Source: Muricauda sp. MAR_2010_75
Lineage (GTDB): Bacteria; Bacteroidota; Bacteroidia; Flavobacteriales; Flavobacteriaceae
DNA: 64,000 nucleotides
NCBI RefSeq assembly: GCF_000745185.1
Contig: NZ_JQNJ01000001.1
Location: 186,001 to 250,000 of the forward strand
Direction: 5' to 3'
In this document: one piece after another, positions 43,522-52,691 of the stretch
How the letters are laid out: each line of letters starts with the position of its first letter
Position numbering within the stretch: position 1 is the first letter of the stretch
Notes under the pieces: model-generated
Database searches by the model: none
Seen by the model: the letters and a program-made list of their open reading frames with translations, nothing else
What the model was told of the DNA's origin: nothing
Translations under genes and position numbers: made by a program

Positions 43522-44397
43522 ATGAAAGCGCTATTATCCTTGGCAATTTTATGCTGTGGGCTTTTCTTGAATGCTCAAGAAATTGTGAAACTGCCTAACA
43601 CCGAAGGCCCACCCATAACGTGGGAAACCCCGGGAAATGAATATTTCTCAAATATTTGGAACACGCAAGTGGTCACCAATGTATCCGAACCCAGCATGCA
43701 AGTTTTTCGGCCGAAAGAAGAACTCAACACCGGCACTTCCGTAATTGTTGCTCCCGGGGGTGGATTGTTTGCCCTGAGCATCAACAGTGAGGGCAATGAT
43801 GTGGCCAAATGGCTGAACGAAAAGGGCATTACCGCCTTTGTTCTTAAATATCGATTGGTCCCAACGGGAAAAGATGGTGTTGCTGAAATTGAAAATGATG
43901 CTCCCAAGGAACCCGAAAAATTTATGGAACGCGTCAATACTGTGCTCCCCTATTCCATCAAAGACGGACTCAATGCGGTAAAACACGTTCGTGAAAATGC
44001 AGATACGTATGGTATAGACCCAAATAAGATAGGCTTTATGGGCTTCTCTGCAGGAGGAGCCGTGACGGTAGGCGTAGCCTACAACTACACCGAGGAAAGC
44101 AAACCCAATTTTTTGGTTCCGGTTTACTATTGGTCCAGCGTGGTCCCGTTGGAAAAACCTAAGGAAGATGCACCTCCCATGTTCTTGGTATGTGCCTCGG
44201 ATGACCCCTTGGGTCTTGCACCGGGAACCATCGAATTATATTCTTCATGGCTGGAAGCCGGAAAAAGTGTGGCATTACAAATGTACAGTAAGGGCGGACA
44301 CGGTTTTGGAATGCGCAAACAAGGATTACCTTCAGATACGTGGATAGAACGTTTTTATGATTGGAGTAAAACCCAGAAATTAGTCAATGAAAATTAA
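43522..44397 (+). CDS. secreted alpha/beta hydrolase, acetyl-xylan-esterase-like
   Basis: A 291-residue exported esterase with signal peptide MKALLSLAILCCGLFLNAQ. APGGGLFAL forms the oxyanion loop, MGFSAGGAV (about 173-181) holds the nucleophile Ser, CASDDPLG the acid and GGHGFGM the His. It resembles the carbohydrate deacetylases/feruloyl esterases (BD-FAE group). It overlaps the frame of the next gene, an SGNH esterase, and is followed by a GH20 hexosaminidase, suggesting trimming of acylated amino-sugar glycans. Confidence 0.9.
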   Translation: MKALLSLAILCCGLFLNAQEIVKLPNTEGPPITWETPGNEYFSNIWNTQVVTNVSEPSMQVFRPKEELNTGTSVIVAPGGGLFALSINSEGNDVAKWLNEKGITAFVLKYRLVPTGKDGVAEIENDAPKEPEKFMERVNTVLPYSIKDGLNAVKHVRENADTYGIDPNKIGFMGFSAGGAVTVGVAYNYTEESKPNFLVPVYYWSSVVPLEKPKEDAPPMFLVCASDDPLGLAPGTIELYSSWLEAGKSVALQMYSKGGHGFGMRKQGLPSDTWIERFYDWSKTQKLVNEN

Positions 44398-44422
44398 TTT
44401 CTATCACACAAAAACCTTCGAC

Positions 44423-45067
44423 ATGAAAAAATTCTTGATTCTTCTACTGTTACTTCCAATTTTTGCATACCCACAAGCACCCAATCGTTTTGATAACGAG
44501 GTCATGGAAATCCAAAAAAAGAACGATTCGCTTTGGGACGCTTCAAAACCTACGCTCGTTTTTACGGGGAGTTCCAGTATTAGAATGTGGAAAGACCTTC
44601 AAGACAGGTTTCCAGAGCAGCAAGTGCTAAATACCGGATTTGGCGGCTCGCAATTCTCGGATTTGGAACTCTATTTGGACGAATTGATTCTCAACTACAA
44701 CCCAACAAAAATCTTTATTTATGAGGGAGATAATGATGTAAGTGCCAAAAAAAGGCTCAAGGATATCGTGAACACCTCAGCACGGATTTTAAACACACTT
44801 CAGCAAAGAAAACAGGGAATGGAAATTATCTTAATCTCCCCAAAACCCAGTATTTCCAGATGGAAATTACGAAGAAAGTACAGGCGATTGAACCGAAAAC
44901 TGAGCAGGCTGGCCGAAAAAACCGATGGGGTTGATTTTGTGGATGTGTGGTACCCCATGCTTGACAAACGAAAAGTAAAACAGGACATTTTCATTGAAGA
45001 TGGCCTCCATATGAATACCAAGGGCTATGATATCTGGTACGAGGTATTGAAAAACCATGTTAATTAA
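44423..45067 (+). CDS. secreted SGNH/GDSL esterase
   Basis: A 214-residue exported protein from the ATG at 44423 (MKKFLILLLLLPIFAYPQ is a signal peptide; the frame opens earlier at 44387). SGNH blocks are visible: FTGSSSIRMW (block I, Ser near residue 50), GFGGSQFSDL (II), EGDNDVSA (III, Asn) and EDGLHMNTKGY (V, Asp-His). These enzymes remove O-acetyl groups from sugars. It starts 25 bases after the alpha/beta hydrolase gene. Confidence 0.92.
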   Translation: MKKFLILLLLLPIFAYPQAPNRFDNEVMEIQKKNDSLWDASKPTLVFTGSSSIRMWKDLQDRFPEQQVLNTGFGGSQFSDLELYLDELILNYNPTKIFIYEGDNDVSAKKRLKDIVNTSARILNTLQQRKQGMEIILISPKPSISRWKLRRKYRRLNRKLSRLAEKTDGVDFVDVWYPMLDKRKVKQDIFIEDGLHMNTKGYDIWYEVLKNHVN

Positions 45068-45081
45068 CTAATCAAACTACT

Positions 45082-46656
45082 GTGATAAAAAAGTCATTAC
45101 TGCTCTTTTCCGCTATTATTTGTTTAGCGGCTTGCCAATCTGAAAAAAAAGAAATCCTTTATCCCAAAACTGACCTAGCAGCTGTTCCACTAATTCCAAA
45201 ACCCGTTAAAACCATAGCAACCCACAGTGCTTTTGGCTTGGACTCCAATACGGTCATCTATACCACAACACAAGACCCAGCATTTGAAAAAGTGGGGCAA
45301 TTTCTTTCGGAAAAGATAAAGGGGAAGATTGGGCTGAACATAGCAGTAAATGATGCCCATTCAGAAAAACTAGAGCGGTTGATTTACATTAATCAATCGG
45401 ATAGTACGGATTTGGAAACTCCTGAATCCTATCAGTTGTACATTAAAAAGGACTCCATTTTAGTCAACGCCAAAACGGCCGCGGGTGCTTTTAGGGGAAT
45501 CCAGACCTTACGACAATTGATTCCTGAGAAAAGTAATGATACCCTCACCGATCATCCCATTTGGTTGATTCCATCAGGAAAAATTGTGGATGCCCCCAAG
45601 TTTGAATATCGCGGTGCGATGTTGGATGTAGCGCGACATTTCTTCACCGTGGAAGAGGTGAAAAAATACATCGATATCCTGGCATACTACAAGTACAATA
45701 CCATTCATTTGCACCTTTCCGATGACCAAGGCTGGCGTATTGAAATCAAATCGTGGCCCAAACTCACCGAGGTTGGTTCCAAAACCGAAGTAGGCGGCGG
45801 TGAAGGCGGATTCTACACCCAAGAAGAATACAAAGATCTAGTGCAATATGCTACGGATAGACACATGACCTTAATTCCTGAAATTGATATGCCAGGGCAT
45901 AGCAATGCGGCTTCGTTGAGCTACCCGTTCCTTAACGGGAATGGAAAACCACTAAAGCCTTACACAGGCACCCGAGTTGGTTTTAGCACTTTTGATACCA
46001 GAAAAGATACGGTTTATAGCTTTTTGGATGATGTCATTGGTGAAATCGCTGCCATTACGCCTGGTCCATATTTTCATGCAGGTGGGGATGAAAGTCATGC
46101 GACCAAAAAGAGCGATTACATCCATTTTGTGGAAAAAGTGGAAAAACTGGTTCAAAAGCACGGAAAACAAATGATAGGATGGAACGAGATTGCCCAAGCC
46201 AATCTTGACCAATCTTCTGTTGCCCAACTTTGGAATGAATCGCATAGTGCCATAAAAGCCGCTGAGAATGGCTTAAAGGTTATTCTTTCTCCATCGGAAC
46301 GAACCTATGTGGACATGAAATATGATTCCATTTCCGAATATGGTCTTACTTGGGCTGGGTATATTCCTGTTGATGTGGCCTACAACTGGAACCCAGAAAC
46401 GTATGTGGAGGGCCTTCCGCGAAAAAGCATTCTGGGTATTGAGGCACCCTTATGGTCCGAAACCATCAGCAATAGTGCCGAATTGGAATATCTGGCTTTT
46501 CCAAGGGTCATTGGGATTGCCGAATTGGGTTGGTCCCCAGCAGAACATTGTAATTGGGAAGATTACAAGGAGCGCTTGGCCCAACAGGTTCCCTATTTGA
46601 ATCAAATGGAAGTCAATTATTATCCAAGTCCGTTGGTGGACTGGAAGAAAGACTGA
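45082..46656 (+). CDS. GH20 beta-N-acetylhexosaminidase lipoprotein
   Basis: Releases terminal N-acetylhexosamine from glycans. The 524 residues begin at a GTG and show a lipoprotein signal (LLLFSAIICLAAC, Cys 18). A GH20b N-terminal domain (about 35-170) precedes the TIM barrel: RGAMLDVARHFF, HLHLSDDQGWRIEI, EIDMPGHSNAA and the catalytic pair D336-E337 in HAGGDESHA. It acts in the periplasm or at the surface. Last in the operon with the two esterases; its stop abuts that of the opposing DUF5606 gene. Confidence 0.95.
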   Translation: MIKKSLLLFSAIICLAACQSEKKEILYPKTDLAAVPLIPKPVKTIATHSAFGLDSNTVIYTTTQDPAFEKVGQFLSEKIKGKIGLNIAVNDAHSEKLERLIYINQSDSTDLETPESYQLYIKKDSILVNAKTAAGAFRGIQTLRQLIPEKSNDTLTDHPIWLIPSGKIVDAPKFEYRGAMLDVARHFFTVEEVKKYIDILAYYKYNTIHLHLSDDQGWRIEIKSWPKLTEVGSKTEVGGGEGGFYTQEEYKDLVQYATDRHMTLIPEIDMPGHSNAASLSYPFLNGNGKPLKPYTGTRVGFSTFDTRKDTVYSFLDDVIGEIAAITPGPYFHAGGDESHATKKSDYIHFVEKVEKLVQKHGKQMIGWNEIAQANLDQSSVAQLWNESHSAIKAAENGLKVILSPSERTYVDMKYDSISEYGLTWAGYIPVDVAYNWNPETYVEGLPRKSILGIEAPLWSETISNSAELEYLAFPRVIGIAELGWSPAEHCNWEDYKERLAQQVPYLNQMEVNYYPSPLVDWKKD

Positions 46657-47100
46657 TTATTCCTCTTCGCTAGAAGCTACGGAAGTTGGCTCTTCCTCAG
46701 CATCCTCCTCTGTAACAAAATCTGAAATGTTGTTATCGATGAGGATGTTGTACCACTGGATAATTTTTTTGATATCACTGGCATACACGCGGTCCTCGTC
46801 ATAATTGGGAAGAATTTCGAAGAAGTATTCTTCCAACTCAATTTTCTCGGCCTTGTGGCTGATTCCGGTTTTTTTACCGTCTTCCTTTTCCTTGATTTTT
46901 TGGAAAACTTCACGAAGGGGCACTTCTTCCTCCAAGGTATAAATCGCTATTTCAGAAAGGACACTGACATTACTTCTCATCCCAACGGTAACTCGTTTTC
47001 CATCCAAAAGGGATTCCCCAACAAAACCACTTCGTGTCTGGGTCAATAATTTGTAAAGTCCGGGCTTACCGCCAATCGATAAAATTTTGTCCAATGCCAT
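46657..47100 (-). CDS. DUF5606 protein
   Basis: A 147-residue cytoplasmic protein. The N-terminus LDKILSIGGKPGLYKLLTQTRSGFVGESLLDGKR (roughly 3-36) is the DUF5606 core, found in Bacteroidota, usually near the peptidoglycan or RuvX/def region. A helical middle (EEVPLREVFQKIKEKEDGKK) and a very acidic tail (EEDAEEEPTSVASSEEE) follow. It is the last gene of a ruvX-def-DUF5606 run, 54 bases after def. Function unknown. Confidence 0.9.
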   Translation of the reverse strand: MALDKILSIGGKPGLYKLLTQTRSGFVGESLLDGKRVTVGMRSNVSVLSEIAIYTLEEEVPLREVFQKIKEKEDGKKTGISHKAEKIELEEYFFEILPNYDEDRVYASDIKKIIQWYNILIDNNISDFVTEEDAEEEPTSVASSEEE

Positions 47101-47154
47101 TCAAAATAGATTTATGCGCGCAAAAATATAGTATTCTCTGAAACGTCAATTTTT

Positions 47155-47745
47155 TTAACGTCCTTTTTTGATATTGGGGAACCGCATTTTGTAGTCTACA
47201 GCGATTTTTCCTTTTGAAATTTTCTCCAACCTACTTTTTAGGAGGCGTTTCTTCAAAGAAGAGAGCTTGTCGGTGAACAAAACCCCTTGAATATGGTCGT
47301 ATTCATGTTGAATCACCCTTGCCAACAGTCCGTCATAGGTTTCGGTGTGGGGTTTAAAATTTTCATCCAAGTAGCTGATGGTAATTTCAGGCTTTCTTTT
47401 GACATCCTCACGGATATCGGGAATACTCAAACAACCTTCATTGAAATCCCATTCCTTCCCCACTTCCTCTTCAATTTTTGCGTTGATAAAGACTTTTTTG
47501 AAGCCATTTAAAGCTTCTTGGTCCTCCTTGCTCAATTCTTCATCATCCGCAAAAGGGGTAGTATCCACCACAAACAGACGAATGGGCAATCCAACTTGTG
47601 GGGCCGCCAATCCAACCCCGTGGGCATTATACATGGTTTCCCACATGTTAGTGATCAGTTCATCAAGTTTTGGATATTTTGAAGTGATATCCTTGGCCAT
47701 TTTACGTAAAACGGGGTCTCCGTATGCAATAATGGGTAAAATCAT
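47155..47745 (-). CDS. def: peptide deformylase
   Basis: Removes the formyl group from the N-terminal methionine of new proteins. The 196 residues hold all three motifs: GVGLAAPQVG (43-52), EGCLSIPD with metal ligand C105, and QHEYDHIQG with H147, E148 and H151. A lysine-rich C-terminal extension (about 165-196) and an acidic insert (about 66-80, DDEELSKEDQEALN) are typical of Bacteroidota. It starts 3 bases after ruvX. Confidence 0.97.
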   Translation of the reverse strand: MILPIIAYGDPVLRKMAKDITSKYPKLDELITNMWETMYNAHGVGLAAPQVGLPIRLFVVDTTPFADDEELSKEDQEALNGFKKVFINAKIEEEVGKEWDFNEGCLSIPDIREDVKRKPEITISYLDENFKPHTETYDGLLARVIQHEYDHIQGVLFTDKLSSLKKRLLKSRLEKISKGKIAVDYKMRFPNIKKGR

Positions 47746-47748
47746 AAA

Positions 47749-48159
47749 TTAAATTCTGTTAAGATATGCCTGCAAAATCAGCGTGGCACTTATTTCATCC
47801 ACCAAGCCTTTGTCTCGGCGTTTTTTCTTTTTCATTCCACTGTCCAACATGGACTGGAATGCCATTTTGGAGGTAAACCTTTCGTCTTGGCGCTCCACAG
47901 GAATTTTTGGAAACCTTCCTGTCAGTTTTTTCAAAAAGGGTTGGATCAGTGCTTCCGATTCAGAGGGTGAATTGTCCATTTGTTTGGGCAATCCTACCAC
48001 AAATCGTTCCACGGATTCCTTTTCAATATAATCTGCAAGAAAGGGAATCAAATCCTTGGTTTCAACCGTGGTCAATCCGGAAGCAATCAACTGAAGCTCA
48101 TCGGTAACCGCAATCCCTGTTCTCACCTTTCCATAATCCAACGCCAAGATTCTAGCCAA
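47749..48159 (-). CDS. ruvX: RuvX/YqgF putative pre-16S rRNA nuclease
   Basis: RNase H-fold nuclease of the YqgF family, which trims 16S rRNA precursor. The 136 residues have N-terminal RILALDYGKVRTGIAVTD (3-20), VGLPKQMD and SKMAFQSMLDSGMKKKKRRDKGLVDEISATLILQ in outline, containing the active-site carboxylates. The start is a TTG at 48159. It is first in the ruvX-def-DUF5606 run, with a -7 box at 48174-48181. Confidence 0.95.
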   Translation of the reverse strand: MARILALDYGKVRTGIAVTDELQLIASGLTTVETKDLIPFLADYIEKESVERFVVGLPKQMDNSPSESEALIQPFLKKLTGRFPKIPVERQDERFTSKMAFQSMLDSGMKKKKRRDKGLVDEISATLILQAYLNRI

Positions 48160-48173
48160 ACCAAAATTTTTGG

Positions 48174-48181
48174 CAAAAATA
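48174..48181 (-). promoter_or_regulatory. -7 box of ruvX-def operon
   Basis: On the minus strand TATTTTTG matches TAnnTTTG, 14 bases before the TTG start. No -33 TTG at ideal spacing. Confidence 0.45.
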
Positions 48182-48234
48182 ACCTTAAAAATGTTATGCC
48201 CTTAAAATAAGCCCCATTATTCTGATGAGGGTAC

Positions 48235-48242
48235 TATCTTTG
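48235..48242 (+). promoter_or_regulatory. -7 box of dapD
   Basis: TATCTTTG matches TAnnTTTG, 17 bases before the ATG at 48260. Together with the box at 48174-48181 it forms a compact divergent promoter region. Confidence 0.5.
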
Positions 48243-48259
48243 TCAAAATTTTAAGAAAA

Positions 48260-49075
48260 ATGACAGACTTAAGGGGACTTATTGAAGAAGCCTGGGACAA
48301 CCGGGAATTGTTGAAGGAAGAGAAAACCCAAATTGCCATCAGGGAAGTAATTGATTTAATTGATATGGGGGAATTGCGCTGCGCACAACCCACTGCCGAT
48401 GGTTGGCAAATCAATGAATGGGTCAAAAAAGCGGTGGTATTATATTTCCCCATCCAAAAAATGGAGGTGCTTGAAGCTGGCATTTTTGAATACCATGATA
48501 AAATTCCATTGAAAAAAGGATATAAAGAAAAAGGGGTTCGCGTAGTTCCTCATGCTGTAGCAAGACACGGCGCCTATATTTCCAAAGGAACCATTCTTAT
48601 GCCCAGTTACGTAAATATCGGGGCCTATGTGGATGAAGGCTCCATGGTAGACACTTGGGCCACGGTGGGAAGCTGTGCACAAATTGGAAAAAACGTTCAT
48701 TTAAGTGGTGGTGTGGGCATTGGCGGTGTTTTGGAGCCCTTGCAGGCTGCACCTGTCATTATTGAAGACAATGCCTTTATCGGTTCCCGTTGTATTGTTG
48801 TTGAAGGGGTTCGGGTTGAAAAAGAAGCGGTTCTTGGGGCCAATGTGGTGCTTACCGGTTCTACCAAAATAATTGATGTTACAGGTGATGAGCCTGTTGA
48901 GCTCAAAGGCAGGGTTCCCGCAAGATCGGTTGTGATTCCCGGAAGCTATACCAAAAAGTTCCCCGCAGGGGAGTACCAAGTGCCTTGTGCATTGATTATT
49001 GGAAAACGAAAGGAAAGCACGGACAAAAAGACCTCGTTGAACAATGCCTTACGGGAACATGATGTAGCGGTCTAA
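48260..49075 (+). CDS. dapD: tetrahydrodipicolinate N-succinyltransferase
   Basis: Catalyses the succinylation step of lysine and diaminopimelate synthesis. The 271 residues match the family. A helical N-terminal domain (1-95) precedes a left-handed beta-helix of hexapeptide repeats (about 100-230) with GAYVDEGSMVDTWATVGSCAQIG and GSRCIVVEGVRVEKEAVLGA. PARSVVIPGSY and the C-terminal tail are typical. It tells that the strain uses the succinylase branch for diaminopimelate. Confidence 0.96.
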   Translation: MTDLRGLIEEAWDNRELLKEEKTQIAIREVIDLIDMGELRCAQPTADGWQINEWVKKAVVLYFPIQKMEVLEAGIFEYHDKIPLKKGYKEKGVRVVPHAVARHGAYISKGTILMPSYVNIGAYVDEGSMVDTWATVGSCAQIGKNVHLSGGVGIGGVLEPLQAAPVIIEDNAFIGSRCIVVEGVRVEKEAVLGANVVLTGSTKIIDVTGDEPVELKGRVPARSVVIPGSYTKKFPAGEYQVPCALIIGKRKESTDKKTSLNNALREHDVAV

Positions 49076-49084
49076 GCATTTAGT

Positions 49085-50161
49085 TTGAAGAAATTCTTGG
49101 TCATACAACAAAAGATGGTCGGCGATGTACTCGCCAGCACCATTCTTTGTGAACATCTCAAAATCCATTTTCCCGGTTCGGAGGTCCATTATGTGATCAA
49201 TGAATCCACTTTGGCTGTTGTTGAGGGAAATCCATTTGTGGACAAAATCATTCTTTTTAAGAACGACTATCGGGAAAACAAGCTTGCTTTTTATAGATTT
49301 CTAAAATCGATAAAAAAGGAACACTATTTTGCCACCATAGATGTGTACTGCAAATTGGAAAGTAATCTCATCAGCTATTTTTCAAGGGCAGATTTAAAGA
49401 TTTCCTATAAAAAATGGTATTCCAAGTTCATTTACACCCATTTGTTCTCCTATTCCCACAATGAGAAAACCAAACTGGGCCATGCCATTGAAAATCGCCT
49501 TTTGTTACTTTCTTCTCTAATTCAAGAATTGGAAAAACCGGATTTAGCACCAAAAATCCATTTGTCAGAGTCTGAAAACGAGGAAGCGAGACAAGTCCTC
49601 CAAGAATACGATGTTGATACTTCCAATCCTATTATTATGGTGGGATTATTGGGCAGTGAACACTGTAAAAGTTATCCTTTGCACTATTTGGCCGAAACCC
49701 TGGAAGTTATATCGAAAAAACATCAGGTCACGTTTTTGCTGAACTATATACCCAACCAGAAAGACAAGGTAGCTGAATTTCTTTCGCACTGCACTCCAAA
49801 AACCAGAGGTTATATTCGAGAGGATGTTTTCTGTACTTCTTTGCGCTCGTTTATTGGGCTCATGGGGCAATGTAATGTATATTATGGAAATGAAGGTGGT
49901 TGCAGCAATATATCCAAAGCACTTGGCATTCCCAATTTTTCCATTTTTTCTCCTTGGATTTCCAAGACCGCATGGCTTACCTTCAATGAGAATAGCAAGA
50001 ACCAAGCAGTGCATCTGGCAGATTTTAAACCGGCAATTCTCAATCTACCCAAAAAAGAACGCAAAAAGAGCGCTGAACAATTATATAAAACTTTTAAACC
50101 TAAGTTTTTTAAGGAACAGTTAGATCGCTTCATCGAGCGTGAAGTTTTCCCTGACCAATAA
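49085..50161 (+). CDS. GT9 heptosyltransferase-like glycosyltransferase
   Basis: A 358-residue GT-B enzyme of family 9, which adds heptose or a related sugar to the LPS core. KFLVIQQKMVGDVLASTILCEHLK at the start and GQCNVYYGNEGGCSNISKALGIP (about 260-282) mark the acceptor and donor domains. The TTG at 49085 is the start, 9 bases after the dapD stop. Its last 42 bases overlap the opposing methyltransferase gene. It opens the glycan cluster that continues to 53507. Confidence 0.9.
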   Translation: MKKFLVIQQKMVGDVLASTILCEHLKIHFPGSEVHYVINESTLAVVEGNPFVDKIILFKNDYRENKLAFYRFLKSIKKEHYFATIDVYCKLESNLISYFSRADLKISYKKWYSKFIYTHLFSYSHNEKTKLGHAIENRLLLLSSLIQELEKPDLAPKIHLSESENEEARQVLQEYDVDTSNPIIMVGLLGSEHCKSYPLHYLAETLEVISKKHQVTFLLNYIPNQKDKVAEFLSHCTPKTRGYIREDVFCTSLRSFIGLMGQCNVYYGNEGGCSNISKALGIPNFSIFSPWISKTAWLTFNENSKNQAVHLADFKPAILNLPKKERKKSAEQLYKTFKPKFFKEQLDRFIEREVFPDQ

Positions 50162-50794
50162 CACTTGGTAGGATTCTTCCAAGATTTTCCATCCACGATC
50201 CAGCATATAGGCAATGACAAGTTTGCCTTTGCCACCGTTGGGCAGATCGCAATCGTCAATCAAAACAATTGAGTTGTCGTGGAGTTGGTCTTCAATTCTT
50301 TGAAACTCTTCCAAGTGGTGTTGCTGGCTTTTTTTCTGAACCTCTGGATCATTGCTATAATCATAGCTGTCCAGATATAGTACATCTACAGTTTTATCAA
50401 AATTCTCCAAAAAAGCCAGTGAATCGGAATGATAGATTTTGACAAAATCCTGAAGGTTCTGTCTGTCTACTTCTGCCTGCGCGTTTTTTACGGAATCTTC
50501 ACTAATGTCCACGGAATGTACAAATGCTGCATTTTCCTTTGCCCATTTCCCAAATACGATAGTGGCCGCCCCATTGCTCTTGGCCCCCCGAAGACCTTCG
50601 CGAGACGTCCCTGTTTCCACAATGGTTTTGGCCTTGGTCCTTTTCATCAACTCCATCATTTTTAAAAAGGTGTTTCTTCGTTTTCTAAAATCGTATCTAA
50701 AGGGCATAAACGGGTAAAGGGATTTATGTTTGACCCATTTTCCTATTAAAAAACTGGCTATTCCCAAGAGAAGTATGGTGATTGCTATCTTCAT
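50120..50794 (-). CDS. membrane-anchored class I methyltransferase-like protein
   Basis: A 224-residue protein from the ATG at 50794 (frame open to 50833). One N-terminal membrane helix (IAITILLLGIASFLIGKWV) leads to a methyltransferase fold: IVETGTSREGLRG (motif I, about 57-69), HSVDISEDSVKNA, DVLYLDSYDY (about 137-146) and IVLIDDCDLP. This resembles the Methyltransferase_24/cephalosporin hydroxylase-like group, used in glycan O-methylation. It lies opposite the GT9 gene with a 42-base tail overlap, inside the glycan cluster. Confidence 0.82.
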   Translation of the reverse strand: MKIAITILLLGIASFLIGKWVKHKSLYPFMPFRYDFRKRRNTFLKMMELMKRTKAKTIVETGTSREGLRGAKSNGAATIVFGKWAKENAAFVHSVDISEDSVKNAQAEVDRQNLQDFVKIYHSDSLAFLENFDKTVDVLYLDSYDYSNDPEVQKKSQQHHLEEFQRIEDQLHDNSIVLIDDCDLPNGGKGKLVIAYMLDRGWKILEESYQVLLVRENFTLDEAI

Positions 50795-50948
50795 TGATGC
50801 TTTTTCAAAATTTTTCAAATATAAAGCAACCATCCTCCTTTTTCTTATCTATCTCTTAGAAATAACAATAACAGATCAATTTTAGGAGGTAAAAAGTAGG
50901 GTTTTCAGATTTTTAGTTGTTGTAAGAAAAATAAACAGCCGAACAATT

Positions 50949-50976
50949 TTTGCCCTGTTTTTTTGTTATAGTTTTG
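50949..50976 (+). promoter_or_regulatory. promoter of WaaE-like GT gene
   Basis: TTTG at 50949-50952 and a perfect TAGTTTTG at 50969-50976 are 16 bases apart, slightly short, with about 25 bases of leader before the ATG at 51007. Confidence 0.5.
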
Positions 50977-51006
50977 TAGAACCAAACCTCGTACCAAAAT
51001 AATATT

Positions 51007-51810
51007 ATGGCTGGATTGAGCACCCCAAAGCAAAAAATATCAGCACTCATCATCACCTACAACGAAATAGGATATATTGAAAGATGTATCGATTCCGTTT
51101 CATTTGCCGATGAGATTATTGTAGTTGATTCCTTTAGTACGGATGGCACCTATGAATATCTGGTAAACCATCCAAAAGTAAAGGCAATCCAAAATCCCTT
51201 TGATAATTTTACCGCCCAAAAATCCTTTACGCTGAAACAAGCTTCCAATGATTGGATACTTTTTTTGGATGCGGATGAAGTGGTCAGTAAAGAACTTCAA
51301 AAGGAAATTCTGGATACAGTGAACAATCCCAATGCCTGTGAGGCATACTGGTTTTACCGTAAGTTCATGTTTCAAAACAGTCCGTTGAATTATAGTGGAT
51401 GGCAAACCGATAAAAACCATAGACTGTTCCGAAAAAGCAAAGCGTATTTCACCGATAAAAAGATTGTTCACGAAACCTTGGAGGTAGATGGTACATCTTG
51501 CATTTTAAAGGAAAAGCTTACCCACTACTGCTACAAAAATTACGAGGATTACAAAGGAAAAATGCTCCGCTACGGTCAGTTAAAGGCAAAAGAGGATTTC
51601 TACAAAGAAAAGCACTTCAATTACCTACTGATGTTGGTCAAGCCAGCTTGGAAATTCTTTAACCACTTTGTACTGCGGCTCGGTTTTTTAGATGGCAAAA
51701 AAGGAATTACCATTTGTTATCTTAACGCTTTAGGTGTTTTGGAACGATATAGGGAACTAAAGCGACTGGAGAAGAAAAATGAACTTGCTTATTATTTGGT
51801 GATGCCGTAG
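51007..51810 (+). CDS. GT2 glycosyltransferase, WaaE/KdtX-like
   Basis: A 267-residue enzyme of the LPS-core beta-1,4-glucosyltransferase type. ISALIITYNEIGYIERCIDSVSFADEIIVVDSFSTDGT in outline opens the GT-A fold, WILFLDADEVVSKEL holds the DxD (about 87-89), and NHRLFRKSKAYFTDKKIVHE is the WaaE signature region. There is no membrane helix. It converges with the next GT2 gene, overlapping by 19 bases. Confidence 0.92.
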   Translation: MAGLSTPKQKISALIITYNEIGYIERCIDSVSFADEIIVVDSFSTDGTYEYLVNHPKVKAIQNPFDNFTAQKSFTLKQASNDWILFLDADEVVSKELQKEILDTVNNPNACEAYWFYRKFMFQNSPLNYSGWQTDKNHRLFRKSKAYFTDKKIVHETLEVDGTSCILKEKLTHYCYKNYEDYKGKMLRYGQLKAKEDFYKEKHFNYLLMLVKPAWKFFNHFVLRLGFLDGKKGITICYLNALGVLERYRELKRLEKKNELAYYLVMP

Positions 51811-52625
51811 TGGGTCCAAACCACTTTGTTGGATCGTGTCTCTTTACGTATCGATTGATTTTTAGCAATTGATTCAGGAGTCTTATACCCTCTTTTATGA
51901 TCTAAATGCACACAAACAGCACTGTAGCGCAATTGCTTGGACTTAATCCCAAAGTTAAACAATCGCTCGCCCAACTCACGATCCTGACCCCCATATTGCA
52001 TCCGTTCATCAAACCCGTTAACATTTAAAATGTCCTTTTTCCACCCTGAAGAATTATGTCCGTTCCAACTGGCGTTGGTGGGCGTAAATGTATTCAGCAG
52101 TTTGGATATGACCCCACTGGCGGTAAGCTTATTGTTCTTAAACGTTTTTGGAATCCCCTTTTCTTTGAGCCAGTGGATATTGAAACAGTTTTGGTTTTCA
52201 ATATCCTCTAAGGTTATCATTTTGGAAATGTTCATGGGAAGCATATAATATCCTCCAGAAATGAAATACCCATTTTCCTTGTTGATATAATGAACTTCTA
52301 CAAAATCTTCACGGGGAATGCAATCGCCATCGGTCATGATAATATACTCTGCATTGCAGGCTTCAACGGCTTTATTAAGAATCCGTGATTTTTGAAAACC
52401 ATCATCCTCCTGCCATATATGGATAATGGGATAGAACACTTGGCTGGATAGTTCTTCCAAGAGTGCCTTGGTTTTGGGGCCGGAGCCATCATCAGCTACA
52501 ATGACCTCAAAATCCTTGAAAATCTGACAATTAAATCCCCAAAGCACCTTTTTTAGCCATTCCTCGGCATTATAGGTACTTACAATTACGGATATCTTGG
52601 GGGCCTCCCCTTCATTCTGGTTCAT
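51792..52625 (-). CDS. GT2 glycosyltransferase with GT27-like C-terminal part
   Basis: A 277-residue enzyme from the ATG at 52625, which lies 5 bases after a -7 box. ISVIVSTYNAEEWLKKVLWG starts the GT-A fold, ADDGSG and YIIMTDGDCIPREDFV (DGD near 96-98) hold the metal motif, and GFDERMQYGGQDRELGERLFNFG (about 225-247) is the glyco_tranf_7C-like acceptor region. It is soluble. Part of the glycan cluster and probably extends a surface polysaccharide. Confidence 0.92.
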   Translation of the reverse strand: MNQNEGEAPKISVIVSTYNAEEWLKKVLWGFNCQIFKDFEVIVADDGSGPKTKALLEELSSQVFYPIIHIWQEDDGFQKSRILNKAVEACNAEYIIMTDGDCIPREDFVEVHYINKENGYFISGGYYMLPMNISKMITLEDIENQNCFNIHWLKEKGIPKTFKNNKLTASGVISKLLNTFTPTNASWNGHNSSGWKKDILNVNGFDERMQYGGQDRELGERLFNFGIKSKQLRYSAVCVHLDHKRGYKTPESIAKNQSIRKETRSNKVVWTHYGITK

Positions 52626-52630
52626 CTTGG

Positions 52631-52638
52631 CAAAAATA
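52631..52638 (-). promoter_or_regulatory. -7 box implying leaderless GT2 mRNA
   Basis: On the minus strand TATTTTTG matches TAnnTTTG and is followed by CCAAG and then the ATG at 52625, so transcription should begin at or beside the start codon. No -33 element is clear. Confidence 0.45.
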
Positions 52639-52691
52639 GAAATATTAAATGTTATCACATATCCTTACTTTAGCTTATCCAAAATCCTAGA

